64,000 bases of DNA from Bin75 sp965223955 (GCA_965223955.1 OZ245029.1:744001-808000), one strand, 5' to 3'. Counted from the stretch's first letter, positions 29,324 through 38,964 are shown. Notes: generated by a model from the letters alone, not told the origin. Made by a program: numbers and translations.

Positions 29324-30643
29324 ATGATGCGCGATGACGTGGTGGTCATAGGTGGGGGACTTGCGGGATCGGAAGCGGCGTGGCAGGCGGCGGAGCGCGG
29401 AGCGCGGGTCACGCTGTACGAGATGCGACCCAAGCAAGGGACCGCGGCACACAAGACCGATCAGTTAGCGGAAATCGTGTGTTCGAATTCGTTGGGGTCC
29501 GCGGATCCCATCAGCGCGCCGGGCATTTTGAAGGAAGAAATGCGGCTTCTGAATTCGCTGGTCATACGGGCGGCGGAATCAGCCCGCGTGCCCGCTGGGG
29601 CGGCACTGGCAGTGGATCGCGAGATCTTTGCGCGCGAAATCACCCGGACGCTGGAATCCCACCCGAACGTCCGGATCATTCGAGAAGAGATTCGAGAGAT
29701 TCCGACGGACGCCCTGTGCATCGTGGCCACGGGTCCCTTGACGTCCGAGAGCCTGGCACAGGCCTTGACCGCGCTCACCAACAAGACGAATCTGGCGTTT
29801 TTTGATGCGATTTCCCCGATCATCGATGCCGAGTCCATTGACATGGACAAAGTATTCCGGGCGTCACGCTATGAGAAAGGCGGCGCGGATTATCTGAATT
29901 GTCCGATGGATGAAGAAACGTATTCGGCCTTTTACGAGGCACTCATGGCGGCGGACAAGGTGCAGGCAAAGGACTTCGAAAAGGTTCCCTACTTTGAAGG
30001 GTGCCTCCCCATTGAAGCGATGGCGGAACGTGGAAAGCAGACGTTAACCTTTGGTCCCATGAAACCCGTCGGGTTGGTTGATCCGCGCACCGGCGTCCAA
30101 TCGCACGCGGTGCTCCAGTTACGTGCGGAAAATCGCTATGGTTCGTGTTATAACATGGTAGGATTTCAAACCAAGCTGACCTATCCGGAGCAAAAACGCG
30201 TGTTTCGGATGATTCCGGGTCTCGAACGTGCGGCGTTTCTCCGCTATGGCAGCGTGCATCGGAATACCTTTGTGAACTCCCCGGCCTTGTTGCGGAATAC
30301 GTTGCAACTGAAGATGCGCGGGACCACGTGGTTGGCGGGCTGTCTCGTCGGCGTGGAAGGCTACGTCGAATCCGCCGCGACCGGCGGCTTGGCGGGCATC
30401 AACGCCGGTCGGGCGCTGGCCAACCTGCCGTTGGTGACGCCTCCCCTGGCCACGGCACATGGGGCATTGGTGCATTATATTACGACGAGCGACGCCCGGC
30501 ATTTTCAGCCCATGAATACCAACTTTGGACTGTTTCCGCCTCTTCCCACGAAAATACGGGACAAAGAACAAAAACGTCGAATGATTCACCAACGGGCCAT
30601 TGATGAGTGGCAAACATGGAAGCAGCAATTCTCACTTTCCTGA
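29324..30643 (+). CDS. trmFO: methylenetetrahydrofolate-tRNA-(uracil-5-)-methyltransferase
   Basis: From MMRDDVVVIGGGLAGSEAAW the 439-residue flavoprotein has the FAD dinucleotide motif GGGLAGSEAA, the EMRPKQGTAAHKTDQLAEIVCSNS segment with the family Cys, a YEKGGADYLNCPMDEETYSAF region, YFEGCLPIEAMAERG, and GCLVGVEGYVESAATGGLAG. These define TrmFO (formerly Gid), which makes m5U54 in tRNA using methylene-THF. The in-frame stretch upstream to 29192 crosses the promoter and is not coding. It overlaps xerC by about 28 bp. The trmFO-xerC-hslV-hslU order is the conserved one known from Firmicutes. Confidence 0.93.
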   Translation: MMRDDVVVIGGGLAGSEAAWQAAERGARVTLYEMRPKQGTAAHKTDQLAEIVCSNSLGSADPISAPGILKEEMRLLNSLVIRAAESARVPAGAALAVDREIFAREITRTLESHPNVRIIREEIREIPTDALCIVATGPLTSESLAQALTALTNKTNLAFFDAISPIIDAESIDMDKVFRASRYEKGGADYLNCPMDEETYSAFYEALMAADKVQAKDFEKVPYFEGCLPIEAMAERGKQTLTFGPMKPVGLVDPRTGVQSHAVLQLRAENRYGSCYNMVGFQTKLTYPEQKRVFRMIPGLERAAFLRYGSVHRNTFVNSPALLRNTLQLKMRGTTWLAGCLVGVEGYVESAATGGLAGINAGRALANLPLVTPPLATAHGALVHYITTSDARHFQPMNTNFGLFPPLPTKIRDKEQKRRMIHQRAIDEWQTWKQQFSLS

Positions 30644-31587
30644 CGTATCTCGACGTGGAGCGTGGCGCGTCGCGGGAAACGATTCGTAGTTATCAATCGG
30701 ACCTGCGACAATTTGTGGCCTTTCTCAAAACCGTCACAGGCGACGTGGTTCCGGATCCAACCCGGATCGACGCGGCACTCGTTCGTCGGTTTCTGGTGTG
30801 GTTGGCTGGTCGGAAGGACAAGAAATCGTCGCAGGCGCGAAAGCTCGCGACGCTACGCAGCCTCTTCAAATTTTTACACCGGCGCGGGCAGGTGCCGAGC
30901 AATCCCGTCGCGCACGTTCGGAGCCCACGGATTGGACAACACTTGCCCCGTGTCCTCACGAAAGACGAAGCGGAACGGGTGATAGAATCTCCTGATTCCA
31001 ATGAGGGGGCCTATGCCGCAAGGGATCAGGCTATTTTGGAAACCCTCTATTCGACGGGTGCGCGGGTAAGCGAGTTGGTGGGGGTGAATTGGAGCGATCT
31101 CAGTCTTGATGAAGGGATGGTGCGGTTGAGAGGCAAAGGCAAAAAAGAGCGCCTCGTCCCGATCGGCCACGTGGCGGTCGAGGCGATCCAGGACTATCTT
31201 GCGGTGACACCGGTGTGTGCGAGCCGGGCAACGGCCACGGCCTCGACCCTCACGGTGAAGCCGGCGGATGGCCCGGTGTTTCGAAACAATCGAGGCGGCC
31301 GGTTGTCGGCACGGAGCGTGGAGCGGATCGTCCGGCGGTACGCCGACCGGTTGCAGGTGGGGACCGTGACCCCGCATACCTTTCGGCATTCCTATGCCAC
31401 CCATTTATTGGATGAGGGGGCCGACCTGCGGGTTATCCAGGAAATGCTCGGACACGCGTCGTTGGCCACTACCCAAAAATACACGCATTTGGCCACGGAC
31501 CGGTTGATGGAAGTGTATGACCAGGCCCATCCACGGTCCGGAGACGTCAGGGCGGCAAAGCCCGAAACCCCGAGGAAACCGTCATGA
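30616..31587 (+). CDS. xerC: tyrosine recombinase XerC
   Basis: The protein (323 residues from the ATG at 30616; a GTG at 30607 is possible) has the N-terminal SAM-like core-binding domain (TFLTYLDVERGASRETIRSY). The catalytic domain shows Arg in STGARVSELVG, Lys in RGKGKKERLVPIG, HxxR in TPHTFRHSYATHLL, His in LGHASLATTQKYTH and the Tyr nucleophile there. It resolves chromosome dimers at dif together with XerD. Because of its setting in the trmFO-hslVU operon it is a housekeeping XerC, not a phage integrase. It overlaps hslV by 4 bp (ATGA). Confidence 0.92.
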   Translation: MEAAILTFLTYLDVERGASRETIRSYQSDLRQFVAFLKTVTGDVVPDPTRIDAALVRRFLVWLAGRKDKKSSQARKLATLRSLFKFLHRRGQVPSNPVAHVRSPRIGQHLPRVLTKDEAERVIESPDSNEGAYAARDQAILETLYSTGARVSELVGVNWSDLSLDEGMVRLRGKGKKERLVPIGHVAVEAIQDYLAVTPVCASRATATASTLTVKPADGPVFRNNRGGRLSARSVERIVRRYADRLQVGTVTPHTFRHSYATHLLDEGADLRVIQEMLGHASLATTQKYTHLATDRLMEVYDQAHPRSGDVRAAKPETPRKPS

Positions 31588-32126
31588 AGATCCGGTCAAC
31601 CACGATTCTGTCCGTGCGCCGGGATGGAGCGGTGGCCATGGGCTCCGACGGCCAGGTGACGGTCGGGACGACGGTGATGAAGGCCAACGCTCGCAAAGTC
31701 CGCCGTCTCCATCACGATCAGGTGATCGCGGGCTTTGCCGGAGCCACGGCGGATGCCTTTACCCTGTTTGAAAAATTCGAGGAGAAATTGGAAGAATATC
31801 GAGGCAATCTGACCAGGGCCGCGGTCGAGTTGGCGAAAGAATGGCGGACGGATCGCGTGCTGCGTCGCCTCGAAGCGCTGTTGGTCGTCGCGGACCTGGA
31901 TCGGTCCTTTCTCATTTCCGGCACGGGGGACGTTGTGGAACCGGAAGACGGGATTCTCGCCATTGGGTCGGGCGGGCCGTATGCGCTGGCTGCGGCTCGA
32001 GCGCTGATAGACAATACCTCCCTGACCTCGGCGGACATTGTCGACAAGGCGATGCACATTGCGGGCAGCATCGATATCTACACGAATCACGAAATCGTGA
32101 TTGAAGAACTGAAGGCATCGTCATGA
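31584..32126 (+). CDS. hslV: ATP-dependent protease subunit HslV
   Basis: The 180-residue threonine protease begins MKIRS-TTILSVRRDG. Removal of the short propeptide would expose Thr6 as the nucleophile. GSDGQVTVGTTVMKANARKV, GFAGATADAFTLFEKFE and SGTGDVVEPEDGILAIGSGG are near-identical to HslV/ClpQ of other phyla. It forms a double hexamer capped by HslU and degrades misfolded proteins in the cytoplasm. It is coupled to xerC and hslU by 4-bp overlaps at both ends. Confidence 0.95.
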   Translation: MKIRSTTILSVRRDGAVAMGSDGQVTVGTTVMKANARKVRRLHHDQVIAGFAGATADAFTLFEKFEEKLEEYRGNLTRAAVELAKEWRTDRVLRRLEALLVVADLDRSFLISGTGDVVEPEDGILAIGSGGPYALAAARALIDNTSLTSADIVDKAMHIAGSIDIYTNHEIVIEELKASS

Positions 32127-33493
32127 ATCACGACTCCCCAACGGGGAACCTCGACAGCTTGTCACCTCGCGAAATCGTCGAAGTGCTCGACCGATACGTG
32201 ATCGGGCAACGTGACGCCAAACGGATGGTGGCGATCGCGTTGCGGAATCGATGGCGTCGTCAGCAACTCAGCCCGGAATTGCGCGAAGAAATTTTCCCGA
32301 AAAATATCATCATGATCGGGCCGACGGGCGTGGGCAAAACGGAAATTTCCAGGCGACTGGCGAAACTGGCCGACGCCCCGTTCATTAAAGTCGAGGCGTC
32401 AAAATTTACCGAAGTGGGGTACGTGGGTCGTGACGTGGAATCGATCATCCGCGACCTCACCGAACAGTCGATCAACCTGGTCAAAAGTTCGTCACTGAAG
32501 CGAGTCGAACGGAAGGCCGAAGACCTGGCCGAAGATCGCGTACTGGATTTGTTACTTCCTCCGAGTCCGTCTCGGGGAGTGCAGGAAGAGGAGCCGGGGC
32601 AACCGGCTTCGGGCGACAACACGCGACAAAAGCTTCGCAAGCAACTACGGGAAGGCCGGCTCGATAACCGGACGGTGGAAATCGAAATCAAGGAACGTGG
32701 GCTGCCGGTCGGGATTATCTCCAACGTCGGAGGGATGGAAGAACTCGAAAATCACCTGCGCGACATGCTGGGCGGGTTGATGCCCGGGAAGAAGAAAGAC
32801 CGGGTCATGAAAATTCCCGATGCCCTGAAATATTTTGCGCAGGAGGAAGCGCAAAAACTGATTGACATGGACGAGGTGACGCGCGACGCCGTCGAACGGG
32901 TCGAGCAATCCGGTATCGTCTTTCTGGATGAAATCGATAAAATCGCCGGTCGTGAGAAGAACATGGGGCCCGACGTGTCCCGGGAAGGCGTGCAGCGGGA
33001 TTTGCTTCCGATTGTCGAAGGATCGACCATCAATACCAAGTACGGCCCGGTGAAGACCGACCATATTCTGTTTATTGCCGCCGGGGCGTTTCACGTGGCC
33101 AAGCCGGCCGATCTGATTCCCGAGTTGCAGGGTCGGTTCCCCATTCGCGTGGAGTTGGAAGCCTTGACCAGGGGGGACCTGGTGCGCATCCTGACGGAAC
33201 CCCGGAACGCCCTGGTGAAACAATATCAGGCCTTAATGGAAACCGAAGGCATTACGCTCGATTTTACCCGGGAAGGCATTGAAGCCATTGCGGCCATTGC
33301 CGTCGAGGTCAACGATCGAACGGAAAACATCGGCGCGCGCCGGCTCTTTACGATTGTGGAACGGTTGCTCGAGGAAGTCTCCTTCGAGGCGCAGGAACTG
33401 AAAGAGAAAAAAGTGGTGATCGACGCGTCCTACGTGAACGGGCATTTAAAGGAGATCGTCAAGGACCAGGATCTGAGCCGGTACATTCTGTAG
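32123..33493 (+). CDS. hslU: ATP-dependent protease ATPase subunit HslU
   Basis: The 456-residue AAA+ protein has LSPREIVEVLDRYVIGQ at the N-terminus, Walker A GPTGVGKTE near residue 73, the YVGRDVESIIRDL pore-loop region (GYVG), a variable I-domain (about 140-240, charged), Walker B GIVFLDEIDKIA near 270, sensor elements in LQGRFPIRVEL and ENIGARRLFT, and the C-terminal LSRYIL tail that docks on HslV. It unfolds substrates and feeds them to HslV. Confidence 0.95.
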   Translation: MNHDSPTGNLDSLSPREIVEVLDRYVIGQRDAKRMVAIALRNRWRRQQLSPELREEIFPKNIIMIGPTGVGKTEISRRLAKLADAPFIKVEASKFTEVGYVGRDVESIIRDLTEQSINLVKSSSLKRVERKAEDLAEDRVLDLLLPPSPSRGVQEEEPGQPASGDNTRQKLRKQLREGRLDNRTVEIEIKERGLPVGIISNVGGMEELENHLRDMLGGLMPGKKKDRVMKIPDALKYFAQEEAQKLIDMDEVTRDAVERVEQSGIVFLDEIDKIAGREKNMGPDVSREGVQRDLLPIVEGSTINTKYGPVKTDHILFIAAGAFHVAKPADLIPELQGRFPIRVELEALTRGDLVRILTEPRNALVKQYQALMETEGITLDFTREGIEAIAAIAVEVNDRTENIGARRLFTIVERLLEEVSFEAQELKEKKVVIDASYVNGHLKEIVKDQDLSRYIL

Positions 33494-33520
33494 AAACGCC
33501 GGTCGACGCCGGGACAAACC

Positions 33521-34414
33521 ATGGAGAAACTGATCAAGAAAGCCGACGTCCTCGTCGAGGCGTTGCCCTACATTCGGACGTTTGCGGGGAAGACCGTCGT
33601 CATCAAATACGGTGGGAAGGCCATGAGTCAGGATGAACTGAAAGACGGCTTTGCCGAAGACGTGGTGCTGATGAAATACGTCGGGCTCAATCCCGTAATC
33701 GTTCATGGAGGCGGGCCGCAAATCGATCAAATGCTTACCCGGTTGGGCATGAAGCCGACCTTTAAACGAGGCGTTCGGGTCACGGATCAAGCCACCATGG
33801 ACGTGGTCGAAATGGTCCTGGGTGGAAAGATCAACAAGGAAATCGTGACGTTGCTCAATCAACATGGAGGCAAAGCCATCGGGATCACCGGAAAGGACGC
33901 GCAGTTCATTTTGTGCAAACCGTTTTCCGCGAAAGCCTGGGCACAAGGGTTGAGCCATGAGACCCAAGGTCAGGCGGAGGAAGAGTATGGCTTTGTCGGA
34001 GAGGTCGATACAATCGAACCGCAGCTTATCACGAAACTGCAGCAGGAGAATCTGATTCCGGTCATCGCCCCTATCGGCGTCGATCGCAAAGGGAAACCGC
34101 ATAACATCAATGCGGACCTCGTGGCAGGTGCCGTGGCTGGCGCGTTGAAAGCGGAAAAGCTGTTGATGCTCACCGACGTGCGAGGTATTCGTGGTGCCAA
34201 CAACCGGCACGTGCCCACGGTATCCAGAAAAGACGTCGAACGAATGGTGAAGAAGGGCACGATCAGTGAAGGCATGCTGCCCAAAGTGCGGGCGTGTTTA
34301 ATCGGAATCGAAGCAGGCGTGCACAAGGCCCATATTATTGATGGCCGGGTCGAACATGCCATTTTACTGGAGATTTTCACGGACAAAGGAATCGGCACGG
34401 AGATCGTGGCGTAA
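33521..34414 (+). CDS. argB: acetylglutamate kinase
   Basis: This 297-residue amino-acid kinase has VIKYGGKAM near residue 28 (phosphate-binding Lys), VIVHGGGPQIDQML near 58, RVTDQATMDVVEMVLGGKINKEIV near 86, NINADLVAGAVAGAL near 202 and LLMLTDVRGI. It phosphorylates N-acetylglutamate in arginine biosynthesis. The N-terminal helix (EKLIKKADVLVEALPYI) is the type found in arginine-inhibited hexameric enzymes, so feedback inhibition is likely. It starts 27 bp after hslU and may be part of that operon. Confidence 0.94.
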   Translation: MEKLIKKADVLVEALPYIRTFAGKTVVIKYGGKAMSQDELKDGFAEDVVLMKYVGLNPVIVHGGGPQIDQMLTRLGMKPTFKRGVRVTDQATMDVVEMVLGGKINKEIVTLLNQHGGKAIGITGKDAQFILCKPFSAKAWAQGLSHETQGQAEEEYGFVGEVDTIEPQLITKLQQENLIPVIAPIGVDRKGKPHNINADLVAGAVAGALKAEKLLMLTDVRGIRGANNRHVPTVSRKDVERMVKKGTISEGMLPKVRACLIGIEAGVHKAHIIDGRVEHAILLEIFTDKGIGTEIVA

Positions 34415-34419
34415 ATCTA

Positions 34420-34500
34420 CCCCCCCCTCTCCCCAACGAGGGAGAGGGCCGGGGTGAGGGGGGAATGTTCAACCCCCGATTAAAAATGTCGGGGGCAGGC
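34420..34500. repeat. intergenic repeat (cccctctccc / cccccgac...gtcgggggc)
   Basis: This holds two hairpin units, ccctctccc...gggagaggg and cccccgattaaaaatgtcggggg. They recur at 54446-54520 and 58613-58690, near gene ends, and could act as bidirectional terminators. Confidence 0.6.
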
Positions 34501-34553
34501 TCACTGAACACAGACACGGATGACCCTGACTTCGACCACCTGAGACTCACGAC

Positions 34554-35183
34554 ATGAAACTCACGAAAGCGCAACCCGAGCGGAAGAATCGTGCCGCGGT
34601 TCCTCCACCGGACCGACAGACCGTGCTGCTGTTGGTTCATCTGCAGAATGACTTTTGTCCGGGGGGAGCCTTGCCGGTTCCGGAAGGGGATCGCGTCATC
34701 CCCGTTGCCAATGAATGGATTCGGGTGTTTGCCGCGCAGGGCTACGGCATTATCGCCACGCGGGATTGGCATCCATCGAACCACTGTTCATTTCAGGAAC
34801 AGGGAGGACCGTGGCCGCCGCATTGCGTGCAAGGGTCATTGGGATCCCAATTCCATCCGGATTTGAAAATGCCGCCAGGCACGTTGATCGTGTCCGGGGC
34901 CACCAACCAGAAAAAGGAAGCCTATTCCGGTTTTGACGGGACGACGTTGGACGAGCGCCTTGAAGATTTGGGGGCGCAAACCGTGTACGTGATCGGGCTT
35001 GCCACGGACTATTGCGTGAAACAAACGGTCCTGGATGCCTGCCGGCTGGGCTTTCGAGTCGTGGTCCTCAGTGACGGCGTGCGTGGGATCGACGTGGAAC
35101 CCGGAGATTCCGAGCGAGCATTGGAGGCCATGCAGGAAGCCGGCGCCATCGTCGCCAGTTCGGCAGACCTCGCCGGCCCGTGA
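34554..35183 (+). CDS. isochorismatase-fold protein, nicotinamidase-like with altered active site
   Basis: The 209-residue protein resembles bacterial nicotinamidase PncA: QNDFCPGGALPVPEGD, ATRDWHPSNHCSF (metal ligands Asp71, His73), WPPHCVQGSLG (His90), YSGFDGT, and GLATDYCVKQTVLDA with the Cys nucleophile (154). Two of the three catalytic residues differ. The usual Asp in VDLQNDF is His29 (VHLQNDF), and the usual Lys before the YSxF motif is replaced (IVSGATNQKKEAYSGF). The protein may use other residues, have a new substrate, or be inactive. It has a 20-residue polar N-terminal extension. Nicotinamide salvage should not be assumed. Confidence 0.75.
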   Translation: MKLTKAQPERKNRAAVPPPDRQTVLLLVHLQNDFCPGGALPVPEGDRVIPVANEWIRVFAAQGYGIIATRDWHPSNHCSFQEQGGPWPPHCVQGSLGSQFHPDLKMPPGTLIVSGATNQKKEAYSGFDGTTLDERLEDLGAQTVYVIGLATDYCVKQTVLDACRLGFRVVVLSDGVRGIDVEPGDSERALEAMQEAGAIVASSADLAGP

Positions 35184-35200
35184 AGGGCGTACCCTCCCTG

Positions 35201-35977
35201 TTACTTCTCCATCTGCAACTCACACCAGACGGGCGTATGATCGGACGGTTTCTCTTTCCCGCGAGGGCCTTTGTCCACCCCGGAATCGACGAGCCGGTCG
35301 GCCGCCTGCGGAGAGAGGAGCAAGTGGTCGATCCGTAACCCCTGGTCCTTATTCCAGCACCCGGCCTGGTAATCCCAAAACGTGTACGTGCCCACTTGCG
35401 GGTGCCGAACTCGAAGCGCATCGGTGAGTCCCATGTAGCACAAGGCCTGAAACCGGGCGCGGGTCTCGGGGTGACAGAGCGCGTCATTGGCAAAGCCCTC
35501 GGGGTCGTACACGTCGTCATCCGTGGGACAGACGTTATAATCGCCGCCCAACACCAACGGCTCCTCATAGGCCAGCAGGGTGCGAACGTGGGCAATCAGG
35601 CGATCCATCCACGCGAGCTTGTAGGAAAATTTTTCCGTATCGATCGGATTACCGTTCGGCAGATAGATCGACGCGATGCGGACGGATCCGATGACGGCTT
35701 CGATGTACCGGGCCTGCGTATCGGTCGAATCACCGGGCAGGGCCCGCTGTTCCACGTCAATGGGCTGTTTCGCGAGAATCCCCACGCCATTGAAGGTTTT
35801 CTGCCCGGCGAGAGCGACGTGATAACCCACGTCTTCAATTTCGGAGTGGGGGAACCGCTCGTCCGTCGATTTCAATTCCTGGAGCAGCAGGACGTCCGGG
35901 CTCACCTCTCTCAGATAAGCAGTGACGTGCGGCAGCCGGACGTTGATGGAGTTCACGTTCCACGTGGCAATCTTCAT
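35201..35977 (-). CDS. xthA: exodeoxyribonuclease III (AP endonuclease)
   Basis: The 258-residue protein of the EEP fold has MKIATWNVNSINVRLPHV (Asn7), LLLQELKSTDERFP (catalytic Glu), SIYLPNGNP with Tyr, LGGDYNVCPTDDDVYDP with the Asp/Asn pair, and the C-terminal DHLLLSP and KPSDHTPVWCEL with the final His. It repairs abasic sites and trims 3' ends. Its gene is convergent with the nicotinamidase-like gene and separated from polA by a repeat-filled 170 bp, so it may be a single-gene unit. Confidence 0.92.
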   Translation of the reverse strand: MKIATWNVNSINVRLPHVTAYLREVSPDVLLLQELKSTDERFPHSEIEDVGYHVALAGQKTFNGVGILAKQPIDVEQRALPGDSTDTQARYIEAVIGSVRIASIYLPNGNPIDTEKFSYKLAWMDRLIAHVRTLLAYEEPLVLGGDYNVCPTDDDVYDPEGFANDALCHPETRARFQALCYMGLTDALRVRHPQVGTYTFWDYQAGCWNKDQGLRIDHLLLSPQAADRLVDSGVDKGPRGKEKPSDHTPVWCELQMEK

Positions 35978-36044
35978 GCAAGGAGATTCTAAAGAGTTCG
36001 GTTGATTCGTGGCAAACGGAACGAAAAAAGATGCCCATGTCTGC

Positions 36045-36150
36045 TGTAGGGACAGCCCCCTGTGGCTGTCCGTGGGTCTGCCCGACCCATGCGGGCCGGC
36101 ACGGGGGCCGGCCCCTACAAAAACCTTACACCCCTACGGGCCGGCCCCTG
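36045..36150. repeat. intergenic hairpin repeats between polA and xthA
   Basis: Elements gtagggacagccccctgtggctgtcc and gggccggcacgggggccggcccctac are nested palindromes related to the gtagggacaggcctgcgtgc units at 3525 and 3886. They sit just after the polA stop codon. Confidence 0.55.
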
Positions 36151-38964
36151 CTAATGCGCCTCGCCCCACGAATGGCCCTGTCCCACGTCCACCGTCAGTG
36201 GCACCGACAGATGAAGCGCGGGCAGGCACGCGGATTCCATGACGGTCTTCACCACTTCAGCCGTTTGCTCGACGACCGCGTCGTCGACTTCAAAGAGCAA
36301 TTCATCGTGGACCGTCAACAGCATGTGGGCTCGTGTGTCGAGGCCATGCCGCGCCAACGCCGGGGGCACGCGAATCATGGCGCGTTTCAGCACGTCGGCG
36401 GCGGTGCCCTGGATCGGGGCGTTGATCGCCGCGCGTTCGGCAAAATTGCGTCGCGCGGCGTTTTTGTCGTGGATGCCCGGCACGTGACACCGGCGCCCGA
36501 AGAGCGTTTCCACGTATCCATGTTCGCGACAGAACTGCTTGGTCCGGTGCATATAGTCCTGGATGCCCGGGTATCGTTCGAAATAGGCTTTCATGTACGC
36601 CGCGGCTTCTTCGTTGGAAATGCCCAGTTGGCGACTGAGTCCGAATGCGCTGATCCCGTAGATGATGCCGAAATTAATGGCCTTGGCTCGACGCCGCATC
36701 GCCGGGTCCACTGTGCCGGCATCGACTCCGAACATTTCAGCGGCGGTCAGGGCATGAATGTCCCGACCTTCATGGAACGCGCGTTTCAACGCGTCGATAG
36801 CGGCCACGTGGGCGAGAATCCGGAGTTCGATTTGGGAGTAGTCCAGCGACAGCAGGATCCGGCCGGTTTCGGCCACGAACGCGTGGCGGATTTTTCGGCC
36901 GTCTTCGGTCCGGATGGGAATGTTTTGCAGGTTGGGGTTCGTCGAAGACAGACGGCCGGTGGACGCGGCGGCCATGGCAAAGGAGGTGTGCACGCGACCC
37001 GTTCGCGGGTTGATCTGTTCGACCAGGGCGTCGGTATACGTGCTCTTCAGTTTGTCGAGCTGTCGCCATTCCAACACCGTGGCCGGCAGTTCGTGTCCTT
37101 CGGCGGCCAGCGATTCCAGCACGTCGGCGCCGGTGGCATAGGCGCCGGATTTCCCCTTGTGCCCGCCCTCCAGGTGCTGTTCGTCGAACAGCACCTCACC
37201 CAGTTGTTTGGGGGAGCCCACGTTGAATTCGCGACCGGCGAGCCGGTAAATGTCTGTCTCCAATGCGCGTTGGCGTTCCGCGAATTCCCGGCTGAGCCGT
37301 TCCAGTGTCGCACGGTCCACGTGGATGCCTTCGGTTTCCACGTCGACCAGGACCGGCACGAGGGGCCGTTCCAGGGTCTCGTAGGGCGTCACCATGCGTT
37401 CGGCCGGCAGGCGGGGTTTGAGGAACCGGTGAAGCCGCAAGGTCACGTCCGCGTCTTCGGCGGCATAGGCCAGGGCTTGATCCAGCGGGACCAGGTCAAA
37501 GGTGATGTGTGATTTTCCCGTGCCGGTCACGTCCTTGAACGCGATCGTCCGATGGCCCAAATGGAGTGCGGCCAATTCATCCATGCCGTGGCCATGGCTG
37601 CCCCCGTCCAGGACGTAGGACATCAGCATGGTATCGTCCAACGGCGAGATGACGACGTGGTATCGTCGAAGCACCACCATGTCGTATTTCAGGTTATGGC
37701 CGATTTTGAGCACCGAGGGATCGGCCAAGAGTGGACGCAGCAGATCGAGCGCCGCGTCGAGTGGAATTTGGCTGAGTGGTTCCCGTTGGAGAGAAGGAGG
37801 ATGCTCACCGGAGGATTGCGAAACATCCGGTTCGGGCACGGGCTCGGGAAGCCGGTGTGCGAGGGGGATGTAGCACGCGTGGCCGGGTTGCACGCATAGG
37901 GAAATGCCGACCAATTCCGCAAGGCTTTCATCCAACGACGTGGTTTCCGTATCGATCGCGACGGCGCCGGCATACCGCGACCGGGTCACCCAATCCTGCA
38001 GGACTTCCACGGATTGGACCAACTCATAGTGCGTGGCGGCCGGAGCCTTTTCGGTCTTGGTCACAGCTTCCCTGGACGCCAGCCGGTGTTGGATTTTGGC
38101 GATGAGCGACCTGAAGCCTTGTTCATCGAGGAACGCGATCAATTGTGCCGGGTCAGGGTCTTGGCGGAGTAACTGGGGCACGGTCACGTCCGTCGGCACG
38201 TCATTCCGTAAACGAACCAATTCTCGTGACAGCCTGGCTTGCTCGGCAAAATCGATGAGGCTTTGGCGTCGCTTCGGTTGTTTGATTTCGGACGCCCGCG
38301 CGAGCAGGGAATCCAGGTCGCCGTAGGCTTGAATGAGTTGGGCCGCGGTCTTCACGCCGATGCCGGGGACCCCGGGAACGTTGTCCGTGGAATCGCCGGC
38401 CAAGGCTTGCACGTCCACCACGCGTTCCGGGCCGACGCCGAATTTTTCTTTGACTTCGGCCGGGCCGATCCTTCGGTTTTTGAGGGCATCGAACATGTTC
38501 ACCCGGTCGGACACCAATTGCATCATGTCCTTGTCCGAGGACACGATCATGACGTCCAATCCTTCCGCTTGGGCGTGTCGCGCATAGGTGGCGATCAGGT
38601 CATCCGCTTCGAACCCGGGCCGTTCGATACATGCCACATTGAAGGCTCGCGTGGCGTCGCGCACCAACGGAAACTGGGGGATCAACTCGTCGGGCGGGTC
38701 CGGACGATTGGCTTTATACTCGGGAAACATCTCGTTTCGAAAAGACTTCCGCGCCGAATCGAAAATCACGGCCACGTGCGTGGCCTGAAGGTCGTCCAAC
38801 AGTTTGAGCAACATGTTGGTAAACCCGAGGACGGCGTTCACGGGCGTCCCGTCCGGTCGGGTCAGTAACGGGAGCGCGTGGAACGCCCGGAACAGGAAAC
38901 CGGACCCGTCCACCAGACACAGGTGCCGGTCGGGAGCGTTTTGGTGTTGCGGCGTCATCATCAT
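36151..38964 (-). CDS. polA: DNA polymerase I
   Basis: The 937-residue polymerase is complete. The 5' nuclease domain includes LCLVDGSGFLFRAFHALP, FDSARKSFRNEMFPEYKANRP, GFEADDLIATYA and PGVPGIGVKTA. The proofreading exonuclease looks active, with AIDTETTSLDE (Exo I), IGHNLKYDMVVL (Exo II) and YAAEDADVTLRL (Exo III). The polymerase domain has LDYSQIELRILAH (motif A), RRRAKAINFGIIYGIS (motif B) and LLTVHDELLFEV (motif C). It processes Okazaki fragments and fills repair gaps. The start is at one of three tandem ATG codons. Confidence 0.96.
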   Translation of the reverse strand: MMMTPQHQNAPDRHLCLVDGSGFLFRAFHALPLLTRPDGTPVNAVLGFTNMLLKLLDDLQATHVAVIFDSARKSFRNEMFPEYKANRPDPPDELIPQFPLVRDATRAFNVACIERPGFEADDLIATYARHAQAEGLDVMIVSSDKDMMQLVSDRVNMFDALKNRRIGPAEVKEKFGVGPERVVDVQALAGDSTDNVPGVPGIGVKTAAQLIQAYGDLDSLLARASEIKQPKRRQSLIDFAEQARLSRELVRLRNDVPTDVTVPQLLRQDPDPAQLIAFLDEQGFRSLIAKIQHRLASREAVTKTEKAPAATHYELVQSVEVLQDWVTRSRYAGAVAIDTETTSLDESLAELVGISLCVQPGHACYIPLAHRLPEPVPEPDVSQSSGEHPPSLQREPLSQIPLDAALDLLRPLLADPSVLKIGHNLKYDMVVLRRYHVVISPLDDTMLMSYVLDGGSHGHGMDELAALHLGHRTIAFKDVTGTGKSHITFDLVPLDQALAYAAEDADVTLRLHRFLKPRLPAERMVTPYETLERPLVPVLVDVETEGIHVDRATLERLSREFAERQRALETDIYRLAGREFNVGSPKQLGEVLFDEQHLEGGHKGKSGAYATGADVLESLAAEGHELPATVLEWRQLDKLKSTYTDALVEQINPRTGRVHTSFAMAAASTGRLSSTNPNLQNIPIRTEDGRKIRHAFVAETGRILLSLDYSQIELRILAHVAAIDALKRAFHEGRDIHALTAAEMFGVDAGTVDPAMRRRAKAINFGIIYGISAFGLSRQLGISNEEAAAYMKAYFERYPGIQDYMHRTKQFCREHGYVETLFGRRCHVPGIHDKNAARRNFAERAAINAPIQGTAADVLKRAMIRVPPALARHGLDTRAHMLLTVHDELLFEVDDAVVEQTAEVVKTVMESACLPALHLSVPLTVDVGQGHSWGEAH

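Noticed and set aside
30616..31587. XerC as a phage or island integrase
   Set aside because: Its place in the conserved trmFO-xerC-hslVU operon and the absence of att sites and phage genes point to the housekeeping recombinase.
33088..33101. gtttcacgtggcca in hslU as a parS site
   Set aside because: Only 10 of 14 matches and within a conserved coding region.
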